In this document: in pieces, positions 53,981 through 61,321 of the stretch
How the letters are laid out: the number at the start of each line of letters is the position of its first letter
Position numbering within the stretch: position 1 is the first letter of the stretch
From: Cellulomonas fimi
Lineage (GTDB): Bacteria > Actinomycetota > Actinomycetes > Actinomycetales > Cellulomonadaceae
Assembly: GCF_028527925.1 (NCBI RefSeq)
Contig: NZ_JAPESW010000001.1
Location: forward strand, 62,001-126,000
Direction of reading: 5' to 3'
Length of the DNA stretch: 64,000 bases
Made by a program: the position numbers and the translations under genes
Notes under the pieces: generated by a model
Seen by the model: the letters and a program-made list of their open reading frames with translations, nothing else
Told to the model about the DNA's origin: nothing
Databases searched by the model: none

Positions 53981-54943
53981 TCAGCCGCGCAGCGTGCGGC
54001 TGGGCGGGACGCCGTAGACCTGCCGGTACGCGGCCGCGAACCGGTCCGGCTTGACGAACCCCCACCGCAGCGCGACGTCGGCGACCGTGTCGCCCGCCGT
54101 GGGGTCGGCTGCCTGGAGGTCGCGGTGCGCACCCTCGAGCCGGGCGCGCCGGAGGTACGCCATGGGCGTGACGCCGAGGTGCCGCTGGAACGCGCTCTGC
54201 AGCGCGCGTGCGCTGACGCCGGCGGCGCGCGCGATGTCCGTCACGGTGATCGGCAGCGAGGCGTGGTCGTCGATGAACGCGACGGCACGGCGCACCGTGG
54301 ACGGCGCGGCGTACCCGGGTCCGCGCACGAGCGCACGGTCGAGGGTCGTGTTCGGGAAGGTGGCCAGGGCGCCGGCGGCGACCAGGTCCGCGAGCGCGGC
54401 GGCCGCGATCGGGTGCGCGGCACCCGGTGCCTCGTCGGCGAGCTGCGCGGAGACGAAGTGCGCGAGCCGTGCCCACGCCCGTCCCGCGGCCGGGGACACG
54501 GGTTCGAGCCCGGCGAAGCGCACGCGGTGCCCGTCGAGCGGCAGCTTCTCGGACGCCACCCGTTCCACGACCGACCGCCGCAGCCGCATCACCTGCAGCT
54601 CGATGCCGTCCCACGTGGCGGTCAGCGGGACGTCGTCGGGGAACCGGAACACGGAGCCGGCCCCGATGCGGACCTCGTCGCCGCGCACGTCGTAGCGCCC
54701 GGCACCGACGACGCCGGTCGTGACGAGCAGGTAGTCGACGGGTGCGACCGTGCACTGCACCCCGGTCGAGAGCCGCACGGTGTCCGCGCCCAGGTCACCG
54801 GCGTCGGTCGCCCGCAGGTCGCACAGGAAGGTGGGCGCGGCCGTCGCGAGCGTCAGGCGCTGGTGCGGGCAGTACACGTCCTTGAGGACGGAGTACGCGA
54901 CGTCCGGCTGACGTGTGGAGACGGACAGGACATGGACCGGCAT
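53981..54943 (-). CDS. AraC-family transcriptional regulator
   Basis: 320 aa. An N-terminal cupin-like AraC_binding_2 region (LATAAPTFLCDLRATDAGDLGADTVRLSTG ... GSVFRFPDD) is followed by the C-terminal double helix-turn-helix (ITVTDIARAAGVSARALQSAFQRHLGVTPMAYLRRARLEGAHRDL ... VADVALRWGFVKPDRFAAAYRQVYGVPPSRTLR). Its target is unknown; no catabolic operon is adjacent. An 18-bp near-palindrome lies 90 bp upstream of ATG 54943. Confidence 0.92.
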   Translation of the reverse strand: MPVHVLSVSTRQPDVAYSVLKDVYCPHQRLTLATAAPTFLCDLRATDAGDLGADTVRLSTGVQCTVAPVDYLLVTTGVVGAGRYDVRGDEVRIGAGSVFRFPDDVPLTATWDGIELQVMRLRRSVVERVASEKLPLDGHRVRFAGLEPVSPAAGRAWARLAHFVSAQLADEAPGAAHPIAAAALADLVAAGALATFPNTTLDRALVRGPGYAAPSTVRRAVAFIDDHASLPITVTDIARAAGVSARALQSAFQRHLGVTPMAYLRRARLEGAHRDLQAADPTAGDTVADVALRWGFVKPDRFAAAYRQVYGVPPSRTLRG

Positions 54944-55032
54944 CGACGGCACCCCCCGCGCTGCGCGCCAACGGCCCGCAGCCCCCTGCTCCGGACCTCT
55001 CTCCATCGTCGGCGAGATGCCGGGGTCCCGCA

Positions 55033-55050
55033 CCCGGACAGTTGTCCGGG
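55033..55050. promoter_or_regulatory. Palindrome upstream of the AraC-family gene
   Basis: CCCGGACA-GT-TGTCCGGG has 8-bp perfect arms. The 2-nt spacer makes an RNA hairpin unlikely, so an operator is favoured. It shares the core TTGTCCG with the motifs before both oligopeptide-binding genes. Confidence 0.4.
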
Positions 55051-55073
55051 GCACCGGCCTGCGCGGACCCGGC

Positions 55074-55835
55074 TCAGCGGCCGAGCCGGCGCTCCCGGGC
55101 CGCGTAGGACCGCACCGCGCGCAGGAAGTCGACGCGACGGAAGTCAGGCCAGTAGGCCTCGCAGAAGTAGAACTCCGAGTGCACCGACTGCCACAGCAGG
55201 AACCCGCCGAGCCGCTGCTCGCCCGACGTGCGGATGACCAGGTCGGGGTCGGGCTGACCCTTGGTGTAGAGGCGCTCGGCGATGTGCTCGACGTCGAACT
55301 GCTCGGCGAGCTCGTCGACGCTCGTGCCGGCCTCGGCGTGCTCGCGCAGGAACGAGCGGACGGCGTCGGCGATCTCGTGCCGCCCGCCGTAGCCGACCGC
55401 GACGTTGACGTGCAGGCCGTCGACGTGCGCGGTCGCGGTCTCGGCCTCGCGCAGCGCGGCGGCGGTGCTCGCGGGCAGCAGGTCGAGCGACCCGACGGCC
55501 TGCAGGCGCCAGCGACCGGCGGCGGCGAGGTCGCGGACGGCGTGCTCGATGATGTCGAGCAGCGGGTCGAGCTCCTCGGCCGGGCGGTTGAGGTTGTCGG
55601 TCGACAGCATCCAGAGCGTGACGACCTCGACGCCGACGTCCTCGCTCCAGCCCAGCAGGTCGGCGATCTTGGCGGCGCCCGCCTGGTGCCCGTGCCGCGT
55701 GGACTCGCCCATGCTGCGCGCCCAGCGACGGTTGCCGTCGAGGATGACGCCGACGTGGCGGGGCGCCCGGTCGCGCGGCAGCGAGGCGGCGAGTCGCTTC
55801 TCGTAGAGCGAGTACACCGGGTGGGGCAGGCGCAC
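55074..55835 (-). CDS. uppS: cis-prenyltransferase (isoprenyl diphosphate synthase, UppS family)
   Basis: 253 aa, beginning MRLPHPVYSLYEKRLAASL, which is characteristic of the Rv1086-like short-chain Z-prenyl synthases of actinobacteria. The catalytic Asp is D33 in VGVILDGNRRWAR. TLWMLSTDNLNRP and the C-terminal DLVIRTSGEQRLGGFLLWQSVHSEFYF are intact. Rv1086 makes Z,E-farnesyl diphosphate for a longer synthase, so this may be a C15 enzyme rather than undecaprenyl diphosphate synthase. The choice cannot be made from sequence alone. Confidence 0.92.
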   Translation of the reverse strand: MRLPHPVYSLYEKRLAASLPRDRAPRHVGVILDGNRRWARSMGESTRHGHQAGAAKIADLLGWSEDVGVEVVTLWMLSTDNLNRPAEELDPLLDIIEHAVRDLAAAGRWRLQAVGSLDLLPASTAAALREAETATAHVDGLHVNVAVGYGGRHEIADAVRSFLREHAEAGTSVDELAEQFDVEHIAERLYTKGQPDPDLVIRTSGEQRLGGFLLWQSVHSEFYFCEAYWPDFRRVDFLRAVRSYAARERRLGR

Positions 55836-55958
55836 GCGGACCTCTCCTTGACGGGCGACGGCGGGAACCCGCTCACGGTACCCGTCCGTCGTGTGCGCGG
55901 GAGGCGGATCGGACAGGATGGACGTGACGCCGGGCGCGTCGACAGCGCTACCTACGGT

Positions 55959-55988
55959 GACGTAACCTACGGGCTCGTAGGTTACGTC
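55959..55988 (+). promoter_or_regulatory. Operator-like inverted repeat before the TrhA gene
   Basis: GACGTAACCTACG and CGTAGGTTACGTC form perfect 13-bp arms around GGCT. CTACGGTGACGTA overlaps the left arm as a partly related copy. The A/T-containing sequence stands out in this genome. It ends 23 nt before the ATG. Similar TACG/GTAGGTTAC elements precede actinobacterial membrane-lipid genes under TetR-type control (recollection, not searched). Confidence 0.6.
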
Positions 55989-56011
55989 GGACGACGGAAG
56001 CGAGACCGCCG

Positions 56012-56707
56012 ATGAGCTCCACCTCCGCGCAGCCCTCCGGGCTCCCCGGTGCGGTCGGCCAGGTGGCCGACGCGATCAAGCCCCGGCTCCGCGGGTGGAT
56101 CCACGCCGGCGTCGCGCCGCTCGTCCTCGCCGCGTCGATCGTGCTGGTCGTCCTGTCCCCCACGCCCGCCGCGAAGTGGTCCACGGCCGTCTTCGGGCTC
56201 ACCGCGGTCATGCTCTTCGGCACGAGCGCCGTCTACCACCGCGGACGCTGGTCGCCGCGCGTGCAGGGCGTCCTGCGCCGCCTCGACCACACGAACATCT
56301 TCCTCATCATCGCGGGCACCTACACGCCCCTCGCGGTGCTCCTGCTGCCCGAGCAGACCGCGCGCGTCCTGCTGATCATCGTGTGGTCCGGCGCGCTCCT
56401 CGGCCTGCTCGCCCGCGTCCTGTGGCTCGGCGCACCCCGCTGGGTCTACGTGCCCGTCTACGTCGCGCTCGGGTGGGTCGCCGTCGCGTTCCTGCCGCAG
56501 TTCTGGCGGTCCGGCGGGCCCGCGATCGTGTGGCTCGTGGCCGCCGGCGGGCTCGCGTACACCGCGGGCGCCGTCGTCTACGGCCTCAAGCGGCCCAACC
56601 CGAGCCCGCGGTGGTTCGGGTTCCACGAGGTGTTCCACACGCTCACCGTCGTCGGGTACACGTGCCACTACATCGCGGTGTCGATGGCGTCGTACGGGTC
56701 CGCCTGA
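56012..56707 (+). CDS. TrhA/hemolysin III family (PAQR) membrane protein
   Basis: 231 aa with seven transmembrane helices. PAQR metal-site residues are visible: H in GTSAVYHRGRW, D and H in RLDHTNIFLIIAGTYTPL, and the two His of FHEVFHTLTVVGYTCHY. Members are membrane hydrolase-fold proteins, and bacterial TrhA influences membrane energetics and fatty-acid balance. The hemolysin name is historical. It stands alone, directly downstream of the inverted repeat at 55959-55988, which probably controls it. Confidence 0.92.
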   Translation: MSSTSAQPSGLPGAVGQVADAIKPRLRGWIHAGVAPLVLAASIVLVVLSPTPAAKWSTAVFGLTAVMLFGTSAVYHRGRWSPRVQGVLRRLDHTNIFLIIAGTYTPLAVLLLPEQTARVLLIIVWSGALLGLLARVLWLGAPRWVYVPVYVALGWVAVAFLPQFWRSGGPAIVWLVAAGGLAYTAGAVVYGLKRPNPSPRWFGFHEVFHTLTVVGYTCHYIAVSMASYGSA

Positions 56708-56724
56708 CCGCGCCCGACCGGTCC

Positions 56725-56739
56725 GCCCGGGACCCGGGC
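56725..56739. terminator. Small hairpin between TrhA and nitrilase genes
   Basis: GCCCGG and CCGGGC pair around GAC, with further imperfect pairing outside. It lies between convergent gene ends. Confidence 0.35.
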
Positions 56740-56761
56740 ACCGACCGTCCGCAGCGAGCGG

Positions 56762-57589
56762 TCAGTCGCGCGGCACCACCGTGTAGCGACGGTTCGCCAG
56801 CGAGGGGTTCGTCTCCCGCACCTGCGCGAGCAGCGCACCGTCGACGTCGACCGTGCGCACGCCCGGCGTCTCGTCCAGCTCGAGCCCGACGACGCCGTCG
56901 GGACCCACGACGAGGGATCGCCCGGTGACGCCCTTGCCCGCCTGCCCGACCGCCACCACCGCCGCGGTGTTCTCGATCGCCCGCGCGACCGCGAGCGACC
57001 GCCAGTGCCACGCCTTGAGCTCGCCCGCCGCCCACGCGGCCGGGTACACGAGCACCTGCGCACCCGCGTCGACCAGCCGCCGCGACGACTCCGGGAACCG
57101 CAGGTCGTAGCAGGTGAGCACGCCGAACCGCAGGCCCGCGACGTCGAGCACGAGCGGCGGCGCGTCGGCCGGACCCGGCTCGAGGCGCTCGGACTCGCGC
57201 TGGCCGAACGCGTCGTACAGGTGCACCTTGCGGTAGACGCCCGCCAGCTCGCCCGTGCCGTCGACGGCCACGACCGCGTTGACCGCGCGCGCGCCCGTCC
57301 CCGGCAGCGTGGTGCCCGCGACCACCGCGACGCCCGTCGCCGCGGCCCGCTCGCGCAGCAGCCGCACGAAGGGTCCGTCGAGCGGCTCGGCGTGCTCCTG
57401 CCCGACGCCGTGCGGCTGGAAGCCCGACGCGTACTCGGGCAGGACGAGCAGGTCGGCGCGCGCCCGCTCGGCGGTCGCGAACGCGTCGCGCACCATCTCC
57501 CGGTTCGCCGCGTGGTCCTCGCTGACGGCGACCTGCGCGAGCGTGACCCGCACCGCCGGGCGCACCGGCGCCTCGGGGCGCGTGCTCAC
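56762..57589 (-). CDS. Carbon-nitrogen hydrolase (nitrilase superfamily)
   Basis: 275-aa amidase-like protein with the complete E-K-C triad: E52 (VLPEYASGF), K121 (YRKVHLYDAFG) and C160 (VLTCYDLRFPE). YPAAWAAGELKAWHWRSLAVARAIENTA matches the omega-amidase/Nit branch. Nit-type enzymes repair deaminated glutathione in other organisms. Its operon with mca suggests work on thiol- or mycothiol-related amides, which is inference. The GTG start overlaps the small membrane-protein stop by 4 nt. Confidence 0.88.
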   Translation of the reverse strand: MSTRPEAPVRPAVRVTLAQVAVSEDHAANREMVRDAFATAERARADLLVLPEYASGFQPHGVGQEHAEPLDGPFVRLLRERAAATGVAVVAGTTLPGTGARAVNAVVAVDGTGELAGVYRKVHLYDAFGQRESERLEPGPADAPPLVLDVAGLRFGVLTCYDLRFPESSRRLVDAGAQVLVYPAAWAAGELKAWHWRSLAVARAIENTAAVVAVGQAGKGVTGRSLVVGPDGVVGLELDETPGVRTVDVDGALLAQVRETNPSLANRRYTVVPRD

Positions 57590-57903
57590 CGGCCGCCGCC
57601 GGCCGTCCCGGGGCCGCGCGGCCCGTCGGACGGGTCGGTCGTGCCGTCCGGGCCGCCCTCGGCGCCCGCGGCCGTCCCGCCCTGGTCGCCGTCGTCGTCC
57701 AGCCCGAGCTGCTTCGCGCGCCGGTCGACGATGCGCAGCTGCTTGGTCAGCGACAGGAACAGCCCGATCGCCGCGACGGCGAGCAGGAACGTCACGACGA
57801 ACCCGATGAACCCCGGCGACCCGCCGCCGGGGGCGGTGAGCTCGACGTCGCTCGGCGACGGGCTCGGCGTCGCCGCGAGGACGCGCGCCACGACCGCGCT
57901 CAC
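57586..57903 (-). CDS. Small single-pass membrane protein between mca and nitrilase
   Basis: 105 aa. A short N-terminal stretch, one hydrophobic helix (GFIGFVVTFLLAVAAIGLFLSL), a basic segment (TKQLRIVDRRAKQLGL) and an acidic Gly-rich C-terminal tail are visible. It overlaps mca and the nitrilase gene by 4 nt at each end, so all three are translated as a unit. A small membrane protein at this place downstream of mca is frequent in actinobacteria; its role is unknown. Confidence 0.78.
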   Translation of the reverse strand: MSAVVARVLAATPSPSPSDVELTAPGGGSPGFIGFVVTFLLAVAAIGLFLSLTKQLRIVDRRAKQLGLDDDGDQGGTAAGAEGGPDGTTDPSDGPRGPGTAGGGR

Positions 57904-58784
57904 GCGCCCACCACCCGCTGGATGCCGGCGAAGAGGTCGTCCTCGGGGGTCGTCGTCGGCACGTGCGAGTGCGCGAGCTCGTACTCCTCGGTCGGCCACT
58001 GCGCGAGCTCGATCTCGCGCGGGATGGCGAAGAAGAAGCCGTCGGGGTCGATCTGCGTCGCGTGCGCCCGCAGCGCGGCGTCCCGCTGCGGGAAGTACTC
58101 GGACACCGGCACGAACGTCGTCGCGGTGCGCTCGGGGATCTCGCGCGCCTGCCGCGAGTCGATCCAGTCGCCGAACGGCGACTCCCGGCCCGCGGCGACG
58201 AGCGCGTCGTGCATCGCGCGCATGCGCCTCAGCGAGAACCCGTGGTTGTAGTAGAGCTTGAGCGGCGTCCAGGGCTCGCCGCGGTCGCGGTAGCGCTCCG
58301 GGTCGCCCGCCGCGTGGTACGCCTCGTACGCGACGCGGTGGCACATGATGTGGTCGGGGTGCGGGTAGCCGCCCGACGGGTCGTAGGTCGTCATCACGTG
58401 CGGCCGGAACTCGCGGACCAGCTCGACGAGCGGCGCGGACGCCACCTCGAGCGGCTGCAGCGCGAAGCACCCGTCGGGCAGCGGCGGCAGCGGGTCACCC
58501 TCGGGCAGGCCCGAGTCGACGAAGCCCAGCCAGTGCTGCCGGACGCCGAGCGCCTGCGCGGCCGCGGCCATCTCCGCGGTCCGCACCGCCCGCATGCCCT
58601 CGATGCCACCCTCGACCTCGCCGTACGACGGGTTGAGCACGTCGCCGCGCTCACCGCCCGTGCACGTCACGACGAGCACGTCGACGCCGTGCGCCGCGTA
58701 CATCGCGGTCGTGGCCGCGCCCTTGCTCGACTCGTCGTCGGGGTGGGCGTGCACCGCCATCAGGCGCAGCCGCTCTCCGGTCAC
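57900..58784 (-). CDS. mca: Mycothiol conjugate amidase Mca
   Basis: 294-aa zinc amidase that cleaves mycothiol S-conjugates, releasing mercapturic acids for export. The zinc motif is VHAHPDDESSKGAAT (H14, D16, D17), with YPHPDHIMCHRVAYEAYHAAG later. EPWTPLKLYYNHGFS and the C-terminal QIDPDGFFFAIPREIELAQWPTEEYELA are Mca-specific and separate it from MshB. GTG 58784 has GGAGG at proper spacing and is preferred to the upstream start at 58838. Confidence 0.95.
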   Translation of the reverse strand: MTGERLRLMAVHAHPDDESSKGAATTAMYAAHGVDVLVVTCTGGERGDVLNPSYGEVEGGIEGMRAVRTAEMAAAAQALGVRQHWLGFVDSGLPEGDPLPPLPDGCFALQPLEVASAPLVELVREFRPHVMTTYDPSGGYPHPDHIMCHRVAYEAYHAAGDPERYRDRGEPWTPLKLYYNHGFSLRRMRAMHDALVAAGRESPFGDWIDSRQAREIPERTATTFVPVSEYFPQRDAALRAHATQIDPDGFFFAIPREIELAQWPTEEYELAHSHVPTTTPEDDLFAGIQRVVGA

Positions 58785-58879
58785 GCGAGGCCTCCGTTCG
58801 GGACGTGCGGGGGGACGAGGGACAATGATCGCGCACACGACGCGCGCTGCCCCCGCCCGTCCCGTCGCCGAGGAGCCCT

Positions 58880-59287
58880 GTGAGCCAGTCCCCCGCCGTG
58901 CGCCCGCCCGCCGGGCGCTACGGACCCGAGCCTACGTCCCGGTCGACCACGCTCCGGCGCGTCGGGCTCGGCGCGCTCGTGCTGGTCGCGGTCGTGGTGC
59001 TCGCGTGGGTCGGCATCGGCGTGGTGCGCGAGCCGGTGCAGTGGAAGGACGTCGGGTTCCGCGTCGACGGGCCGACGTCCACGCAGGTGACGTTCGACGT
59101 CACCAAGGCCCCCGACGCGGCGGTCACGTGCCAGGTGCAGGCGCTGTCCGAGTCGTACGCGCAGGTGGGCGTCCGGTCGGTCGAGGTCGGGCCGGCCGAC
59201 ACCGCGACGCAGCGGGTCACCGTCACCGTGCAGACCGCCGAGCTCGCCGTGTCGGGCGTCGTGGCGGGCTGCACGCCCGTCGACTGA
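58880..59287 (+). CDS. DUF4307 membrane protein
   Basis: 135 aa. A Pro/Arg-rich cytoplasmic N-terminus includes RYGPEP, followed by one transmembrane helix (LGALVLVAVVVLAWVGIGVV) and a small extracytoplasmic beta domain (VQWKDVGFRVDGPTSTQVTFDVTKAP ... AVTCQVQAL ... VAGCTPVD) with two Cys residues that could form a disulfide. This is the actinobacterial DUF4307 layout, usually divergent from mca. Function is unknown. Confidence 0.87.
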   Translation: MSQSPAVRPPAGRYGPEPTSRSTTLRRVGLGALVLVAVVVLAWVGIGVVREPVQWKDVGFRVDGPTSTQVTFDVTKAPDAAVTCQVQALSESYAQVGVRSVEVGPADTATQRVTVTVQTAELAVSGVVAGCTPVD

Positions 59288-59356
59288 GGGGGCCTTCGGA
59301 CGCGCCCGCGGACCGGGCTGAACAGGGGCGAGCAGAGGCCGGACGGGGCCGTGCGC

Positions 59357-59362
59357 TATCCT
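59357..59362 (+). promoter_or_regulatory. -10 box (TATCCT) of greA
   Basis: TATCCT, 170 nt before the greA GTG, would give a long leader. That leader contains GCCGGT-CACCC-ACCGGC (59492-59508) shortly before the AAGGAG site. The -35 is unclear. Confidence 0.35.
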
Positions 59363-59531
59363 GGTCGTTTCACACGCCGCCCCGGTCCGGCGTGACCGCT
59401 GGTCGACGCGACCGAGTGGGAACGGCGTGCACCTCATCACCGTGCCCCACCACGCGCGTCCTGACCTCGGCGCGGTACCCCGGGACGAACCGCCGGTCAC
59501 CCACCGGCACGCATGCATGGAAGGAGCGATC

Positions 59532-60017
59532 GTGACCGACACGACTGCGGCCACGTGGCTGACGCAGGAGGCCTACGACCGGCTCTCGGCCGAGCTCGAC
59601 CGCCTCAAGGGCGAGGGTCGGAGCGAGATCGCGGCGCGGATCGCCGCGGCCCGTGACGAGGGCGACCTCAAGGAGAACGGCGGCTACCACGCCGCGCGCG
59701 AGGAGCAGGCGAAGCAGGAGGCCCGCATCCGCGAGCTCGAGGCCAAGCTCCGCAACGTCCAGATCGGCACGCCGCCCGACGACGGCGTCGTCGAGCCCGG
59801 CATGGTCGTGACCGCCGAGGTCGCGGGCGACGAGATGGTGTTCCTGCTCGGCTCGCGCGAGATCGCCGGGACCGCGGACATCGACGTGTTCTCGCCGACC
59901 TCGCCCCTGGGCGCCGCGATCAACGGCACGAAGGTGGGCGACAAGACGTCGTACACCGCGCCGAACGGGAACGAGATCCCGGTCAAGATCCTCGCCGCGA
60001 AGCCCTTCGACGCCTGA
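59532..60017 (+). CDS. greA: Transcription elongation factor GreA
   Basis: 161 aa. The N-terminal coiled coil (WLTQEAYDRLSAELDRLKGEGRSEIAARIAAARDEGDLKENGGYHAAREEQAKQEARIRELE) carries the tip acidic residues D and E of DEGDLKEN that reach the polymerase active site. The C-terminal FKBP-like domain follows (VFLLGSREI ... VFSPTSPLGAAINGTKVGDKTSY). It rescues backtracked RNA polymerase by stimulating transcript cleavage. GTG 59532 follows AAGGAG. Confidence 0.95.
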   Translation: MTDTTAATWLTQEAYDRLSAELDRLKGEGRSEIAARIAAARDEGDLKENGGYHAAREEQAKQEARIRELEAKLRNVQIGTPPDDGVVEPGMVVTAEVAGDEMVFLLGSREIAGTADIDVFSPTSPLGAAINGTKVGDKTSYTAPNGNEIPVKILAAKPFDA

Positions 60018-60030
60018 CCTCACGGTCCTC

Positions 60031-60066
60031 GACGCGGCGCTCCCCGGTCCTGGGGGGCGCCGCGTC
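60031..60066. terminator. Bidirectional terminator between greA and ilvA
   Basis: 15-nt arms, GACGCGGCGCTCCCC with GGGGGGCGCCGCGTC, pair with one T-G position around a 6-nt loop, 13 nt after greA. Confidence 0.78.
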
Positions 60067-60124
60067 GGCGTTCCCGGGCGGTGTGCACGCAACACGCCGG
60101 CCGGGACCCACGGCGCCGGACCCG

Positions 60125-61321
60125 TCAGTCGCCGTGCACCTGGTAGCCCGTCGCCCGCAGGTGCGCCATGACCTGCGCGCAGTGCTCGGGCCCCTTGGTC
60201 TCGACCTGCGCCGACACCGTCACCTGGTCGAACGCGAGGTCCGACCCGGTCCGGGCGTGCGTGAGGTGCATGACGTTGCCGCCCGCACCCGCGATGTCCT
60301 GCAGCAGCGACGCCAGCGCACCCGGACGGTCGTCGATGCGCACGCGCAGCGCGAGGAACCGGCCGGCCGACGCGAGTCCGTGCCGCACGACGTGCAGCAG
60401 CACCTGAGGGTCGATGTTGCCGCCCGAGAGGATCGCGACGACGGGACCCTCGAACGCTCCCGGGTCGGCCATGAGCGCCGCGACGGCGACGGCCCCGGAC
60501 GGCTCGACGAGCAGCTTGGCCCGCTCGGCGACGAGCAGCACGGCGCGGGAGATGTCCTCCTCCGAGACGGTCCGCACCTCGAGGTGGTGCCGGTCGAGGA
60601 CCTCGAACGGCACGGTGCCGGGCAGCCCGACGGCGATGCCGTCGGCCATGGTCCGCAGCTCCGGCGCGGGGACCGGGTGGTGCACGGCGAGCGACGCGGG
60701 GTAGGCGGCGGCCCGGGCAGCCTGCACGCCGACCACGCGCACGCCGGGACGCACCTGCGCGAGCGCCTCGACGACGCCCGCGGCGAGCCCGCCCCCGCCG
60801 ACCGGCACGACGACGGTCGCGACGTCGGGCACCTGCTCGACGATCTCGAGCGCGATCGTGCCCTGCCCGGCGACGACGTCGGGGTGGTCGAACGGGTGGA
60901 CCAGCACGGCTCCCGTGCGCTCGGCGTGCTCGCGCGCGTGCACGAGCGCCTCGTCGACGGAGGTCCCGACGAGCTCGACGTGCGCGCCGTAGTCGCGCGT
61001 CGCGGCGATCTTGGGCAGCGCCGCGTCGACGGGCATGTAGACGTACGCCTCGATGCCGAGGATGCGGGCCGCGAGCGCGACCCCCTGCGCGTGGTTGCCC
61101 GCCGACGCCGCGACGACCCCGCGGGCGCGCTCGTCGTCGGTCAGCCGGGCCATGCGCGTGTAGGCGCCGCGGATCTTGAACGAGCCGGCGCGCTGCAGGT
61201 TCTCGCACTTGAGCCACACCTCCGCGCCGGCGATCTCGCTCACGGCACGGCTGCGCTGGACGGGCGTCAGCTCGGCGACCCCGTCGAGCAGGCGCGCGGC
61301 CGCGGCGACGTCGAGGCTCAC
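60125..61321 (-). CDS. ilvA: Threonine ammonia-lyase with C-terminal ACT domain
   Basis: 398-aa PLP enzyme that deaminates threonine to 2-oxobutanoate. The PLP lysine is K49 (RAGSFKIRGAY). AASAGNHAQGVA and the glycine loop VVPVGGGGLAAGV are present, and LSGGNIDPQVL marks the end of the catalytic domain. The C-terminal ACT domain (FLALRVRIDDRPGALASLLQDIAGAGGNV) is the single-ACT form found in biosynthetic enzymes of actinobacteria and in some catabolic ones. It is third in an overlapping metB, AI-2E-transporter, ilvA operon. Confidence 0.93.
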   Translation of the reverse strand: MSLDVAAAARLLDGVAELTPVQRSRAVSEIAGAEVWLKCENLQRAGSFKIRGAYTRMARLTDDERARGVVAASAGNHAQGVALAARILGIEAYVYMPVDAALPKIAATRDYGAHVELVGTSVDEALVHAREHAERTGAVLVHPFDHPDVVAGQGTIALEIVEQVPDVATVVVPVGGGGLAAGVVEALAQVRPGVRVVGVQAARAAAYPASLAVHHPVPAPELRTMADGIAVGLPGTVPFEVLDRHHLEVRTVSEEDISRAVLLVAERAKLLVEPSGAVAVAALMADPGAFEGPVVAILSGGNIDPQVLLHVVRHGLASAGRFLALRVRIDDRPGALASLLQDIAGAGGNVMHLTHARTGSDLAFDQVTVSAQVETKGPEHCAQVMAHLRATGYQVHGD

